Translations under genes and position numbers: made by a program | Origin: Rattus norvegicus | Taxonomy: Eukaryota > Chordata > Mammalia > Rodentia > Muridae | Assembly (NCBI RefSeq): GCF_036323735.1 | Contig: NC_086037.1 | Coordinates: 61,307,502-61,371,501, forward strand | Reading direction: 5' to 3' | Length of the DNA: 64,000 nucleotides | Notes under the pieces: model-generated | What the model was told of the DNA's origin: nothing | What the model saw: only the letters and a program-made list of their open reading frames with translations | Database searches by the model: none | Shown: one piece after another, positions 21,500 to 33,512 of the stretch | Layout: the number at the start of each line of letters is the position of its first letter | Position numbering within the stretch: position 1 is the stretch's first letter

Positions 21500-21722
21500 G
21501 GAACAGTGGCGCTGGCAAAGTGATTCAGTGCATGGAGGCCCTTCCACCAAACCTGGTAATCTGAATTCATTCCTGGGGCCCAATCTGTGGAAGGGAAGGA
21601 CCCACACATGTGTACCCCACCAATCCGCACACACCACACCACACATTACATGCACACAAACATGCATGCCTGTACAAACACTCATGCACACATACACAAT
21701 AAATAAATACTAAAATTATAAT
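21500..21722 (+). mobile_element. B3A-like SINE
   Basis: The body (ctggcaaagtgattcagtgc, aacctggtaatctgaattca, ttcctggggccca) is followed by gggaaggacccacacatgtg, a long CA-rich stretch and an aataaataaa tail. Confidence 0.65.
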
Positions 21723-22400
21723 AATTTTTTTAACGAAGTAAGCACGAATAGATGATTTGGGGATGAGCAGGGAAAGAAAAAATCTCCAGATTGGACAGTC
21801 AAGAAAAACATCTCTAAAGAGGGAGCATTGAAGATAAGACCTCAAGAAAGAAGCTTGCTGTGAAAAACGCCAGGAAGGAAAGTGATTTTTTTCTGTCTTT
21901 ACAGGAAGAGCAATAAAATGATAAATATTTCCATGGTAACTTTTAATGTCCCAAGCATTTCTGCATGCATTGCTCTGCATCACCCCACACTGGCAAAGAC
22001 TTAGAAACAGCCCCGACTTGAGGTCCACCACAGCCTGCGTCCAGTTATTTGTTCTCATGACCCTCCCCTATTCTGTAGGTGGGTTAGTTAATCTTGGTTA
22101 ATCATTGCCCAACATCAGTAAATGCTGGCATAAAGGTCAGCAAACTTGGGGATAAAGAGATCCTCCAATTAGTTAAAAATTAGTAGACAGTGATGCCTAT
22201 GGCCAGGGCAAAAAGTATCAAGCTGCCATCATTCACAAAGCAACTGCTTGTTCCTTGGAGAAGGCCACATTTGGCCTGTCTAATGAGCCTTGAAACCTTG
22301 AGCAAACACATTCTGAGTCTACTGCAGAGGCAAGCAGAGGGCAACAAAGAAAAGATCATTAAACACTCTGATTGGATGTAAGTCTTTCTTTGTGGTGGAG
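21723..22400. other. Unique sequence
   Basis: No repeat or gene recognised. Confidence 0.35.
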
Positions 22401-22408
22401 TAGCCCTG

Positions 22409-22795
22409 TGTGCTGGATAGTTTTCATTGTCAACTGACATAGCCCAGAATCACTTGGGGAATCTCTGTGAGGACCCCCTTCTTTGTGATACTTTACATGG
22501 AAGGACCCATCCGCTGTCCACTGTGAGTGGCACCATCCTGTTGGCTTGTGCTTTTATACTGAATAAGAGTAGAGAAAGCTACGTGAGCACGGGCATGCAT
22601 ACCTTAACTCATTGCTCTCTGATTTTGACTCTGGATGTGAATGTGACTGACTGCTTCAAGTTCTTACCTCCTTAATGTCCCCGCAAGGATGGCCTTTAAA
22701 CCTGCAATTGTGAGCTGAATAAACCATTTCTCTGTAAATTGCCTTGTGACAGCGGGATGGGGGAAGTGAGTGAGAAGAGAATCCACTAAAACATA
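22409..22795 (+). mobile_element. MaLR LTR (MTD-like)
   Basis: It starts tgtgctggatagttttcattgtc-like, with gtcaactgacatagcccaga and cagaatcacttgggg, then gtgagtggcaccatcctgtt. The 3' part has tgtgagctgaataaaccatt and tctctgtaaattgccttgtg. The order and plus orientation fit the MT-type MaLR LTRs; the 3' end is diverged. Confidence 0.75.
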
Positions 22796-23428
22796 CTTGT
22801 TTGAAAATGCCACAGTGAGAGCTAATACTTTAGATGGTATCTTTCCTTTAATAATATCTTTTTAAATTGCTTTGCCAAGCTATTTTCTCACAGCACTAAG
22901 AAAGGAAACTAAGGCAACCCATGACCCTAGCAAGTCATCAGGGAGAAATGTAACCAGGATGATCCTCCCTTCCCTTTCTTTCTACGTGTAATTCCCAACT
23001 TCCTCCTCTTCCACTCCATATTGAACATGGAGGGCATTTTCCCCAAAGAGTCGGAGCTGTCGGTGTGAATGTAGATGTGCCATTACACACAGCCATAATT
23101 GCTGACCTGCCATGTTAACTACTGAAACACAACACAAATCTGCTCAACACAAATCTGGAACCATACACCCAAATAAACTTTCTTCCATAAATTGGTCACT
23201 TTTGGCCATGTTGTTTTTGTCCTATCACAGCAACAGAAAAGAACCTGCTGTACCACCCATCCCCCTCTTCCCCTGTACATCTTTCCTCAGCTTTGTCCCT
23301 TCCTCCATGAAGCCCTCTAATGGCCCATCCCTCCACCTTAACCTGTTAACACCTTAGTTGACTATCAAATGGACCTCAGAGCTCAAGATTCTAAGAACCA
23401 AAATAAGACCTTTGTGACCCTCAAAATT

Positions 23429-23430
<2 letters not shown>
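22796..23430. other. Unique sequence
   Basis: No gene or repeat recognised. About 23040-23130 contains a short AT-rich, repeat-free part (gccattacacacagccataa) but little else to support a function. Confidence 0.35.

Positions 23431-23480
<50 letters not shown>
23431..23480. repeat. (CA)n microsatellite
   Basis: About 50 bp of pure CA repeats. Confidence 0.95.
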
Positions 23481-23482
<2 letters not shown>

Positions 23483-23890
23483 ACCTGCACACTCTACTGA
23501 GCTTCCTTTCCTCTCTAGTAAGTTTTCTCCATTGTAGAACTCAGTTCATATTAACAACTCATGCCTTGTCAATGCCTTCTGGGCAGCTAATTCTCCTTAT
23601 CATTTCATTTGGGTTTTAACTCCACCTGTTGCTGGATTATACACTCTTGGGGGAAAAAAAGACTATACCTTGAAATCTGAGATTTCTAAAGAGTTGTCTA
23701 CACCAAGATTCAACAGTGTGTTCATTCCACTGTGTGGTTCTGTTTATGGAAACCTGCATAAAATTTATGTCCTGATTTACTTTTCTCTCGTGGCTTTATT
23801 TTTTGAGAACATATTAATATTCCCAAAGACTTTCAAAGCATTCTATTCAGGTTGATCCTCTCATGCTTAAATAATTAGGAACACCTACAA

Positions 23891-23893
<3 letters not shown>

Positions 23894-23944
<51 letters not shown>
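23894..23944. repeat. (CA)n microsatellite
   Basis: About 50 bp of CA repeats, 410 bp from the previous one. Confidence 0.95.
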
Positions 23945-23946
<2 letters not shown>

Positions 23947-24054
23947 CAATTCTCCAAGCCCTAGAATAAGCATATGCATCAGGGATGGGGATGAGGGAAC
24001 ATTTTATGTTAAAGATAGTCTAATGTGAGCTTGTATAAAGAAGCACTCAAGCTT

Positions 24055-24179
24055 TCTGGAGACACAGATATCATAGTCCCACTCTCAGAGGCTCCAGCAA
24101 ACTGGACTTAGTCCCAAGAAGGCTTGCACTGTTGTTACAGGACACTGGTGGTCCAAGGACCACTGTCTGAGAACCACTG
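24055..24179 (+). mobile_element. MER5A-like hAT-Charlie DNA transposon fragment
   Basis: The 3' terminal region (ggtggtccaaggaccactgt, then ctgagaaccactg) is the conserved end of MER5A-type elements, including the inverted-repeat terminus. Upstream cccactctcagaggctccag and ggcttgcactg are weaker matches to the body. A pan-mammalian, long-dead element. Confidence 0.65.
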
Positions 24180-24534
24180 ACCCATGCCTTTGAGAGTTCC
24201 TAAGACGCTTGGGTCTGTATTCTAATGCTGCAGAATAGGAATTTCTGACACTCAGGTCCTCAATACAGCTCTTAATCCAAATCAACCAGCTTCAAGACCA
24301 CATTTTCACTACATGAGTACCATGAGCAGGAACTCTAGAGGATGCTTTTATACACTTCATCACTCCACCACACCCTGAAAACATACCCAACATTATTCTC
24401 AATCCACAAATAAGAATAAGATAGGACTGAGGTGAATTGTTCTGGTTTACAAAATAACTCAATCGTGTCCTTTGAGATGTTCAAGGGGTGGAAGTACTGA
24501 TGATCCAGGTTAGATATGAGTGTGAGCATGTGTG

Positions 24535-24600
24535 TGAGAGCATGTGTGTGTGTGTGTGTGTGTCTGTGTGTGTCTGTGTGTCTGTGTCTGTGTGTATATG
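24535..24600. repeat. (TG)n/(TCTG)n microsatellite
   Basis: TG repeats interrupted by TCTG units, about 65 bp. Confidence 0.9.
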
Positions 24601-24639
24601 AACATAATAGATATGTATTGATATATATTGGTATATATG

Positions 24640-25265
24640 TATGTATCACAACTGGTCAGAATGCAGAAACCTACTGATCATGGGGATGTCGATATAGCTA
24701 TAACAAAACCCTTATACCCAAGGTTCAGGGACCATACAAGAAGAGGGGATGGAAAGACTGTATGAGTAAGAGGACCAGTGTGTGTGCTTCAAACCTGTGT
24801 TTCCTATAAATGACAGGGAAGCAGCACCCATGAGTTCTCAACTGTATAACATGAACAGTGGCACCACCAATTGATATGACAATAGGGATGGAAAACTCCC
24901 ACAAGCCCCTACCTCTAGAAAGACTACAAGCAGCTAACGATTACTGAGAGGCAGTGTCAACCTTGCCCATGCTTAAGCCCCTAAATGGTTACCCAAAGCC
25001 AAGTGGTCAGCCCTAAAAACATGCTACAAAGCATACCCAACGGGCTCAGCAGGCTACACTTGTATGTGTGCTATTATAAACAAAGAAAAGTAGTTTAATG
25101 AAAAGAAGCCATAAATTTGAGAGGGAGCAAGGGGTTTCAGATTCATGAGAAAGGTTGGAGGAAGGGGAGGGAGTTGGAAAATTATGTAACTATGAATACA
25201 CATGTATGAGAAGTTCAAGTTATATTATAGCTATCATAAAAATACTACATTGCTCATAAATTATT
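24640..25265 (+). mobile_element. LINE-1 Lx-type 3' end (3'UTR)
   Basis: The segment has ttataaatgacagggaagc-like sequence, tagaaagactacaagcagct, gagaggcagtgtcaaccttg, aagtggtcagccctaaaaac, aatttgagagggagcaaggg and ggggagggagttggaaaatt, in the order of murid Lx 3' untranslated regions. No ORF2 sequence is left. Confidence 0.7.
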
Positions 25266-25539
25266 TTATTATAAAAAATCATATACCTTACCACTTTAAC
25301 AGATATTTCTACTTCCTAATCTCCACTCTCTTTACTAATACTGAACAATCTAGGTCCATATACTGTTTCCTCAGACTGCAAATAGGTTTCATGGAGTGAA
25401 ATATGATGTGGGCCTCCTTCCAGATTATGTGGGACTGAGCAAGGAGTCCTTGTCTCAAGGAGTAAATTCTGCTGTGGGTAATCCAAAAACTATGCACAAA
25501 ACAGGCATCCAAATTCTAATCAGCAAATATTTTTAAAAG

Positions 25540-25870
25540 CTTGTATTTGTATATTTGATGTGCGCCCTAATTAGACCAGAGCATATTTAATTAAGTGTGT
25601 CAGCCCCAGTGGAAACCACAGAGTTCAATGCCAACAAAGCTGACACAGGTATCTGCTTCTCAAACCCCTTTTGTTTAATGCTTCAACCATGTTAAGTCAA
25701 TCTGTAACATATGGGCAGTTCTCCCACTACGGATTTATCATTCGGGTGTTGCTCTCTGCGAATTAATGCAATCAAACTCCTGCCAGTGTTAATTATTTTT
25801 CTCTGAGAAGCAAATCCCAGAATTTAGCGATAACCAGCTGTGATTTACTGCTGGCAGGGCAGCAGTATAA
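25540..25870. promoter_or_regulatory. Candidate conserved non-coding element
   Basis: A repeat-free block with gccctaattagaccagagc, tatttaattaagtgtgtcag, cgaattaatgcaatcaaact and gtgttaattatttttctctg. It contains six or more homeodomain TAATTA-type cores, including palindromic ones, and a CAGCTG E-box (accagctgtgattt). This resembles a developmental enhancer; there is no direct evidence of conservation. Confidence 0.5.
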
Positions 25871-26000
25871 GAGACTTAACGCTGTCTGCCACAGCCGGGG
25901 TGGATGGGGAGAGGCTGTGGTGCTCTGGGGCTGACCTAAGCTTTTCCTGAATCTAGACACCGGTGATGTTCTTGGCACTTACCACTCCCACTTCCCCACC

Positions 26001-26001
<1 letters not shown>

Positions 26002-26070
<69 letters not shown>
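26002..26070. repeat. (CA)n microsatellite
   Basis: About 67 bp of pure CA repeats, among the longest pure CA tracts in the window. Confidence 0.95.
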
Positions 26071-26071
<1 letters not shown>

Positions 26072-26392
26072 TAGGAGCACATACCTAGTAGTTTCCAGTA
26101 AGTGTCACTTCTGGAAGTCTTGCTTGTTGCAAGACAATTGAATGCCCAGGAGAGTGTGTTAAGTGGCATATACTACACCCTGCACTTGCACCCAAACTAC
26201 ATTCTCAGGTTCCGCTTTTAGAACACACTTCCTGGAGATAGGGTCTTTACCTCTGCCATGCTCTATCCAATGGTTGGAGTGCTTTTCCTTACTGTGGCTT
26301 ACAATGATCAATCACTCCTCCCATGATGTTGGCTTCAATGTCACTCCACTCTGACCGTCCCTCTGACATACAGGTCTCAGCACACTGAATTG

Positions 26393-26750
26393 TTTTTCTT
26401 TTTTTTTTTAAATTGGGTATTTTTTAATTTACATTTCAAATGTTATCCTTTATGTTTCCCAGACATAAGCCCCCTATCCCATCCCCCTCCCCTTCTTCTT
26501 TAAGGGTGCTCCCCACCCACCGCCCGACATTCCCCTACACTGGGAGTCCTACCTTGGCAGGGCCAAGGGCTTCTCCTTCCATTGGTGCCCAACAGGGCCA
26601 TCCTCTGCTACATATGCAACTGGAGCCATGGGTCAGTCTTTCCCTGGAAGCTCTGGTTGGATGGCATTGTTGTTCTTATGGGGTTGCAAGCTCCTTCAGC
26701 CCTTTCAATCCTTTCTCTAATTCCTCCAATGGGATACTCTATTTTACACT
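26393..26750 (-). mobile_element. LINE-1 3'UTR fragment
   Basis: The T-rich left end is the inverted poly-A. It is followed by tttaatttacatttcaaatg, ttatcc, ccctatcccatccccctccc, attcccctacactgggagtc, ccaagggcttctccttccat and ggatggcattgttgttctta. This is the reverse complement of the murid L1 3'UTR, including its pyrimidine-rich (G-rich on the sense strand) part. 5'-truncated, with no ORF2. Confidence 0.85.
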
Positions 26751-26999
26751 GCATACTTGATCAAAGTTGCCAAGTTTGCAGACTCACCTATTTATTTGGT
26801 TGTCCCCTCCCCAACACACACCCCCTCTTAAGGAAAGCTCCCTGAGGTGGGGCGACATAGTCTTATCTACGTCAGTACCCTCAACTTTTCCCAGTCCTTT
26901 TTGGGAGAGAAAATACAAGCAAAGTCAACAGTTGCACCCATATTGACCACAGTCATCACCAAACTAATCTGAAAACATAATTGCTCAGCCAATGGTCTT

Positions 27000-27150
27000 T
27001 AAGCTTGGTGCAGTGGCTCACACCTATGCTATAAGCATGCAGTAAGCTGAGGCAGGAGGATCACTATGACTTCCATGCCAACCTTCGCTACATAGTAAGA
27101 CACTGCCTCAAACAACAACAACAATAGCAACAACAGCAACAAGAGCAAGA
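27000..27150 (+). mobile_element. B1 SINE
   Basis: The order cttggtgcagtggctcacac, gctgaggcaggaggatcact, ccaaccttcgctacatagta and agacactgcctcaaacaaca is a plus-strand B1. A CAA/CAG-rich tail follows to about 27150. Confidence 0.85.
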
Positions 27151-27795
27151 AGAAGTTTATCAAATCTGAATTGGAAAAAACATTCTCATGAGAAGAAGAG
27201 ATGTCACTCTTGGAGATATCTATCAGTACAGAGCAATAAGGAAATACCCAGTTGAGTTGTAAACTCATAGCACAGGATCACATGGTCCTATGGAACATGG
27301 GTTTGATGGACTGATTCTTATTGTCAGGTCCTGCTGAGGTTGTATCAGCATAGCTTAACAGAGCACTGCTTAAAGTTCCTAAGTCCTGGTCACTCCTATT
27401 GAACAAAAAGAAGGAGGGAACTAGACTGTGTTCAAATCGAGCTTCATACTTGGCATCATTAGTAGAATCCAGAAGGGCAGGTGGCAAGGGATTGTGGAAG
27501 ACATCTACGCCTTTGACATTCTAAAGAGCCTTTATGCATTGCAAACGCTGAGTCCCATCGAGGTTGGCTGTAGGTAGTTGTCATAGGCAGGCTTCTCTAG
27601 AGTCATGGAACTTGTGAGTAGTCTCTAAATAGTGAAAGAGTTTGTTGATGACTTATAGTCTGTAGTCCAACACCCAACAAGGGTCAGCAGCAGTTGTGAA
27701 TGGAAGTCCAAGGATTTAGCGGTTGCTCAGTCCCACAAGGCAAACAAAAAGGAGTCTTCCTTCATCCAATGTCCTTATGTAGGTCTCTAGCAGAA
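27151..27795. other. Unique sequence
   Basis: No gene or repeat recognised. Confidence 0.35.
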
Positions 27796-27796
27796 G

Positions 27797-27885
27797 GTGT
27801 GGCCCAGATTAAAGGTGGGTACTGCCATGCCTGGATCTAGGACTTGCTTTGTCCCAGATGACCTTGAACTCAGTGGTATATACTA
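27797..27885 (-). mobile_element. B1 SINE fragment
   Basis: Plus-strand text ggtgggtactgccatgcctg followed by tttgtcccagatgaccttga and actcagtgg is a short minus-strand B1 remnant. Confidence 0.5.
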
Positions 27886-28505
27886 CACCCTGGCCATGTC
27901 TCACTACTGGAAAATGTATAAACTTAGGGGGATGTTTGCCTAAGCTACACATCTAGTCTAAGGACATGCTTAGAGAGGAGTTGGAGAAGAGCTAACAGTG
28001 GAAACATGAGATTGTTTGGGGAACAATTCAGGATCCTGGGACAGTGAGCGGGGCAGAAACTGTACCCAAAACTTCCTGGTTTTGCAAAAGAAGTAAGGCT
28101 GTTAAAGAACTGAGAAAGTGCTGGAAGATGAGTCAGAGAGGTTGACCTTCCTTGGGGCTGCAGGGAAACCTCTCAGAAATGCCGCCACCTCAAAAGGAGC
28201 AGTTTGGGGTTGCCTGGCTTTCTGGAGAGAGTGATTCAGAAACTCCCATCCTTTAACTATCTACTCCTTCTGTGGCCAGAAAAAGAGAATTAATAACTAT
28301 GAGATGTTTCTTAACCCTCTTGGTGATCAGGGTTTCATATTAAAGCAACAGCAAGACTACACATCCCTCCTTTGACTTTGGGCTAGTTTTCACAGATGAA
28401 CAAAACCTACTCATGGCTGGGGTCCAAGGACACAGGGGAGCTTGGGAATGCTGGTGCACATCTCTTCCAAAAGACAGTTTTCTCCATCTGAGAATCTTCT
28501 GTGTT
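27886..28505. other. Unique sequence
   Basis: No gene or repeat recognised. Confidence 0.35.
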
Positions 28506-28507
28506 CA

Positions 28508-28680
28508 TTTTGTTTGTTTGTTTGTTTGTTTGTTTGTTTTAGAGAGAGAGTCTCACTGTGTAGCCCTTGATGGCCTGAGACTTGCTATGTATACTGGCCT
28601 GTCCTTGAACTTAGAGATCCACCTGCCTCTGCCTACTGAGTGTTAGGGTTAAAAGTATGCACCACCCCATCCAACCTATT
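28508..28680 (-). mobile_element. B1 SINE with (TTTG)n tail
   Basis: A (TTTG)n tract at about 28508-28538 forms the inverted tail. It is followed by gagagagtctcactgtgtag, actggcctgtccttgaactt, agagatccacctgcctctgc and atgcaccaccccatccaacc, the reverse of a B1 element. Confidence 0.85.
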
Positions 28681-28719
28681 TCTTTTCTTTTGGTTCACTA
28701 AAAAAATGTGGCCTAGACT

Positions 28720-28893
28720 CAGTGGTTTTCAACCTGTGGGTCACATATCTGCATATCAAGTGTTTACATTACAATTCCTAACAGTAGCCAAATTACAGTT
28801 ATGAAGGAACAACAAAATAATCTGATGTTTGCAGGGTTACCACAATATGATGAAATCTATTAAAGGGTCGCAGCATTAGGGTCAGAAGCACTG
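28720..28893 (+). mobile_element. URR1-like nonautonomous hAT DNA transposon
   Basis: The left terminus CAGTGGTTTTCAACCTGTGG and the body (attcctaacagtagccaaat, tacagttatgaaggaacaac, tattaaagggtcgcagcatt) match the rodent URR1 group. The right terminus is degraded (tcagaagcactg in place of tgagaaccactg). A second, better preserved copy is at 48935. Confidence 0.8.
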
Positions 28894-30585
28894 GGATCTA
28901 GAGAAACATCTACACATGGATCCAAGGATGCTCCCTTCAACTTTGTTGATAATTCCTCATTTTACAGTTTCAAAAAAATAGGTTGTTTCTATGTAGACAA
29001 ATCCATGTGGCCTTTAAAAGTGAGATAGCTTTGAAATTCTGACCTACAAAGATGGTTTTGTATATTGTTGAAAAAAAGTAATTTGCAAAATAGTACCTAA
29101 TGTTATGAGACAATTTGGTAGAAGTTAAATTTGAAGCATGCATTGTATTTCCATACATACACAAATCTGGTTAGAATATATAATTAAAAACACTCTTAGG
29201 CATTGGGCTATGAAGAAAGTTTGTTATTTTTTATTTATTTGTCCCTCCCTTTAACAAGAAGGTAGGTGATATTTGTGATCAGAAATGAAGATTGTAAAAC
29301 CACAAACAAATACTTTCGAGGAACCAAGACATCCAAACACCATGGCTTCACCCTTGAGGCAGGAAAGGGTTGATGGTTGTCAATCATCAGCTATGAGATG
29401 AGCATGCTCTGGGGTTGACATGTGTACTACAGATTTGCATTTCCCTCAGGCAGTAAGTTGCATGCTCGGGGTTCTGGGAGTTCTCCAGATGTTCATGGCT
29501 CTCTGGAATTCACCGTGACTGGTAGGAAATCTCCTTAGAAATACCACGCAGCAGCAAATGAGGTACCTACTCATCCAGCTACCTCAGAACAGCATGGTCA
29601 TTCCCTCTGTCTCTCATATGAGTGATGTGTGGACCTGTGTGACAGAGAGTGGTCCAAACCTCACCACTGAGCCCTTACCTATTCATCCACTAAGAGAGGA
29701 GGTTGGGGATGAGGGAAAAAAAATTGACTATAAGCTAAGCTCTTGACAGGGAGATCACACACTCTCATACTCACATACACACATGTAGGCATGTACACAC
29801 ACATCATACAGATCAATCATTCCGTGTTACATGTGTTTAACATACTCTTTAAGTCACAAACTTACATGTAATGCATGTGGTGTGGGATTCAAAGAAGGGT
29901 ATCCAAGTCATGTCCTTGACCTTTCAAATTACACAAGATCATCATGACGATCCAAGAATAAAGGGTCCCCATAGAGGAAGCCCTGACACACACGCTCTTC
30001 AGAGTTGGGAATATTATTACATTTTCTTTTTAAATAATGAAGCCACAAACAGGGCTTATCCCATTGCAATTTCTGATCATATGCACTGTAGGGCCTCTTC
30101 CTTCTAACACCTTCAGCTATGCATTCTGGCAATATCCATTTCACATTCGGAGTTAAGACAAAAAGATCCTTCCCCTTCTCAGATGCCCTTGTTTTCCCAT
30201 CATCTGTACACTGTTCTCCCGTGAAGCTGGCACCATGCATCTTTCCTTGGCACCTTTCTCCTACTCTATCTTCTCTGCACACCCCGTCTGTTCTGAGCCT
30301 TATAATGAAACCAAAGGTTACATGTTTGAAGACTCGACATCCACAACATTAAAACAATTGGATGGGAAATAATCTCATCATAGCATGCTGGGGGAGATTG
30401 CTGCATGCCCATTAGAGTTAATGGGAGTTCCAGCCAAATCAAGGTACAGCCTCTGTTCCCAAGGGCAACAAGGAGGAAGAGAAGTGCAGAAGTTTAAATG
30501 GGAAAAGCTTCACAGAAATCAGCAGGAAGGAATCTTGGAGTCTAAGCATTAGACTTTGTGAAAATCACGGGCCTTTGAAAGCTTG
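28894..30585. other. Mostly unique sequence
   Basis: Only small AT-rich and CA-rich stretches are seen (for example at about 29755-29805, where acacac and acatac units cluster). No gene or repeat family recognised. Frames of 60-117 codons have no domain. Confidence 0.35.
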
Positions 30586-30589
30586 GTCT

Positions 30590-30750
30590 CTAGGCCTGGA
30601 CTCAGAGGAAAGTGAGACGGTCTCTCCCATTCTATTTATGACCTTGAGAACATGAGTCATTAGTCCCTCAGACCTCAGTTTATTCATCTGAGGAAAGGAC
30701 AAAATGAGGCTAAGCCCTACTGGGATGCTAGGTGTGAGAATGCACAGCAC
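30590..30750 (+). mobile_element. MIR SINE
   Basis: The order tctaggcctggactcagagg, tatttatgaccttgagaaca, cagacctcagtttattcatc and tgaggaaaggacaaaatgag matches the MIR core in plus orientation. Confidence 0.6.
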
Positions 30751-30927
30751 GTTGTGGTGTCTATAAACTAGCAAGAGCTGGGTGAGGACTCTGTTCCAAC
30801 TGGCACAGTAGGGTTCCTGCTAAAAACGGGACAATGTAGAAACTGACCCGGGAGCTCAAAAGTTGAAGTAGCTGAAACTTTTAGGAGAACATGAATAGAG
30901 ATAGATCACTGAGCAGACGTCCATCAA

Positions 30928-31245
30928 TACTTTTTTTTTCTTATTTTATTGGATATTTTTATTTACATTTCAAATATTATCCCCTTTCCCGGTTTCCTGG
31001 ACATAAGCCTCCCTATCCCATCCCTCTCCCCTTCTTCTATAAGGATGTCCCCCTCCCCACCCACCCCCTTTATCCCCTCCCTGACATTCCCCTACACTGG
31101 GGGGGGGTCCAACCTTGGCAGAACCAAGGGCTTCTTCTTTCATTGGTGCCCAACAAATGTAGCTAGAGCCATGGGTCAGTCCATGTATAGTCTTTGGGTG
31201 GTGGTTTAGTCCCTGAGAGCTCTAGTTGGTTGGCATTGTTGTCCG
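30928..31245 (-). mobile_element. LINE-1 3'UTR fragment
   Basis: An inverted A-rich tail (tttttttttcttattttatt) is followed by atttacatttcaaatattat, cctatcccatccctctcccc, cattcccctacactgggggg, aaccaagggcttcttctttc and gttggcattgttgtccg. Same class as the copy at 26393 and shorter in the middle. No ORF2. Confidence 0.85.
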
Positions 31246-32285
31246 TCAACACTCCTATAGGTTCGCCCTCTGAAGGTATTCAGGACACCTAGGAGAAGTG
31301 ATGTGCAAGAGAGGCTAGTCACGAAGCTCTGAGAGGACCCCAAGAAAAGCCTGACAAGCCCTAAGCAATCAGTGTAATAGCCAAGCAAATGGCAGGTGCT
31401 GTGTGTCCTGGAGGCTCTGTGTACATGTAGCTTCCTCTGTCACCTCTGTCACTTCTCTTCCCCACTGCCATTATTCAGGGCAGGACTGGGGAAGCCTTTA
31501 GTCTGCTATGTCACTTAAAATACTCCACACAAGTTGAATTTGGATAAAGAGAAATCTCTGTTACAAAGTCCATCTAAATTTGAGATACAACATCTCTGAG
31601 TTCAGGAGCATTTCCAAGCCAAGTCATCTTGAGTCTCAGATTTCTACTCAAGTCTTCAGGTAAGGGCCGTTCACCTACCCTTCAGGACCACACCAGGGCA
31701 GGTGTTCTCCTCTGTGCCCAGATAAAGAACCAGAAGCAGAAGCAGTTGCCACAAACTGCCCAGGTGATGCTGTCAGAGCAGAGTCGGAGGCACGTTCCAA
31801 TTCCGCCAGGTCCCAAACCTTGCTGCTGTATTCTCTCTCTTTTCCCACTGAGATCTGTTCTGACCCCAACATTTTCTCACGTGTCAGAATCACTGTTGGC
31901 TCCATACGGCTTCATCTAAACAACCCTTTCTCTCCTGCTTCCACCCCCAAAACATTCAACCAGAAGTGAAGTGGGCTTCCTTTGCGTTCTCTAGAGGAAG
32001 GAAAAAGGTTTCCCTGTTCTTTTCTTAGTTTTCAAGATAAGAGCAGGAATGGGCAGAGCCTCAAATCTCAGTAGTTCATGCCGCTGGTGTGTCTCATTCG
32101 TTCCGTACACCTTAATTTGACCAGGAAAGAAACAGATATCTGATATGACAGGTGTATGCTGGTGGGTTGTTTTGTTTTTGTTTTCCTGGAGAGCTGACTG
32201 TTCTTTGTTTTTCCCCCTTCTTTGGATGGGCCAGAGTGTCTTTTCAAAAGTTTCAACCCTGGCTTTTTGAGAAACTTATCCGTGT
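31246..32285. other. Unique sequence
   Basis: No repeat or gene recognised. The open frame of 96 codons at 31629 on the plus strand has no domain and an overlapping opposite frame. Confidence 0.35.
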
Positions 32286-32289
32286 GGCA

Positions 32290-32660
32290 TGTCTGTCACT
32301 TCTCACAATCCTCAAATGAGTCTTGGCAATTTTCATGTAATGGCATTTGTTGACAGGTTGTTAGGGCTGACAGTGAATATGTTTGAAAAACCGTCAGGCT
32401 GGTAGAGGAAAAAAAAATCAAAGAGAGAAGCTCTTTACATTTCGAAGCGGGCATGTTAAACTGCTGGTGTCCTCTCAAAAGAAGGGTCTTCACTCTCAGC
32501 CAGATACATGCTCACAACGACAGCTGAGAAGGTGGGGATCCCTAAAGATTAATGTGATCGTGTCACTTCGAAGGTCACAGGCACATTACCACTAAACTCT
32601 TATTTATCTGCATAAAATTGAGTTGCCTTTAAAGCTCAATAATGATGGAAGAACGAAGAG
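32290..32660. promoter_or_regulatory. Possible conserved non-coding element
   Basis: The block is repeat-free and includes cttggcaattttcatgtaatgg-like, gcatttgttgacaggttgtt (a TGACAG TALE-type core), gatcgtgtcacttcg and ttatttatctgcataaaatt (GATA and CDX/HOX-like). Motif density is lower than in the block at 7690, so this is a weaker candidate. Confidence 0.35.
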
Positions 32661-33310
32661 TTGCTGGCTCCTCAGTCAGGGAAAGGACAGGTGTTTAATT
32701 GGGCAAGCAGAACAGCTCAAAGAACTGGCAGGGAGCCCTGGTGTGGCTTTGCAAGATCTTTCCCTGGGACCACTGAGATGGATGGTCATTACTCAATGGG
32801 TCTGCAGGGCATGTGTGAACTGATGAGCAGAGATGAAAACCACGGGGGGACAGAATGGCATTGTCAATTACCCATCAAAAAGAATTGTCCTCTCATGTCT
32901 CAAAGGCTTCCACTGATGGGCATATCAGGGGTCACAGAGATGACCTCGGTGCAAGTGCATGACACTTTTCTGTGATCACTGAACTGTGGTAATGGCTGCA
33001 GCTGACAGTCGAGCATAAACTGTGAGTCGCTACGGGAAACTCACAGCCCATCTAAGAAGCCAGAACAGGCCCCCTAAACTATGAACCCACAATGCAATAG
33101 AATAAGAGCCCCTCAAAGAATTTAAGAGACCTGACAGCAGCCATGTTAGTGCTGGTGCTGCCTTCTCTCAGTCCTTCGACTCTCAGTGATCTCAGCTCAC
33201 CCGTGAGTTTTCTCCCTAATACTCAGCTGAAATAATACTAGGACCCATTTTATCAGTTCTTCAAATATGATCGTCACTGTATTTTATATCTTAGTAGCTG
33301 GACCATGGCC
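32661..33310. other. Unique sequence
   Basis: No repeat or gene recognised. Confidence 0.35.
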
Positions 33311-33512
33311 ATTGTCATAGTTAGCTTCAGTTACTAAGTTGACACACTTGGGCAGAGGAAATCTCAATTGAAGAACCACCTCTGTTAAACTGTGTGTATA
33401 TGTGTCTGTGCACATTTTCTTGATTGCACATTTCTTGATGTGGGAGGTGACAGCCCACTGCAGGTAGCGTCATTCCTAGGCAGGTGGGCCTGGACTGATA
33501 AGAAAGTTATTT

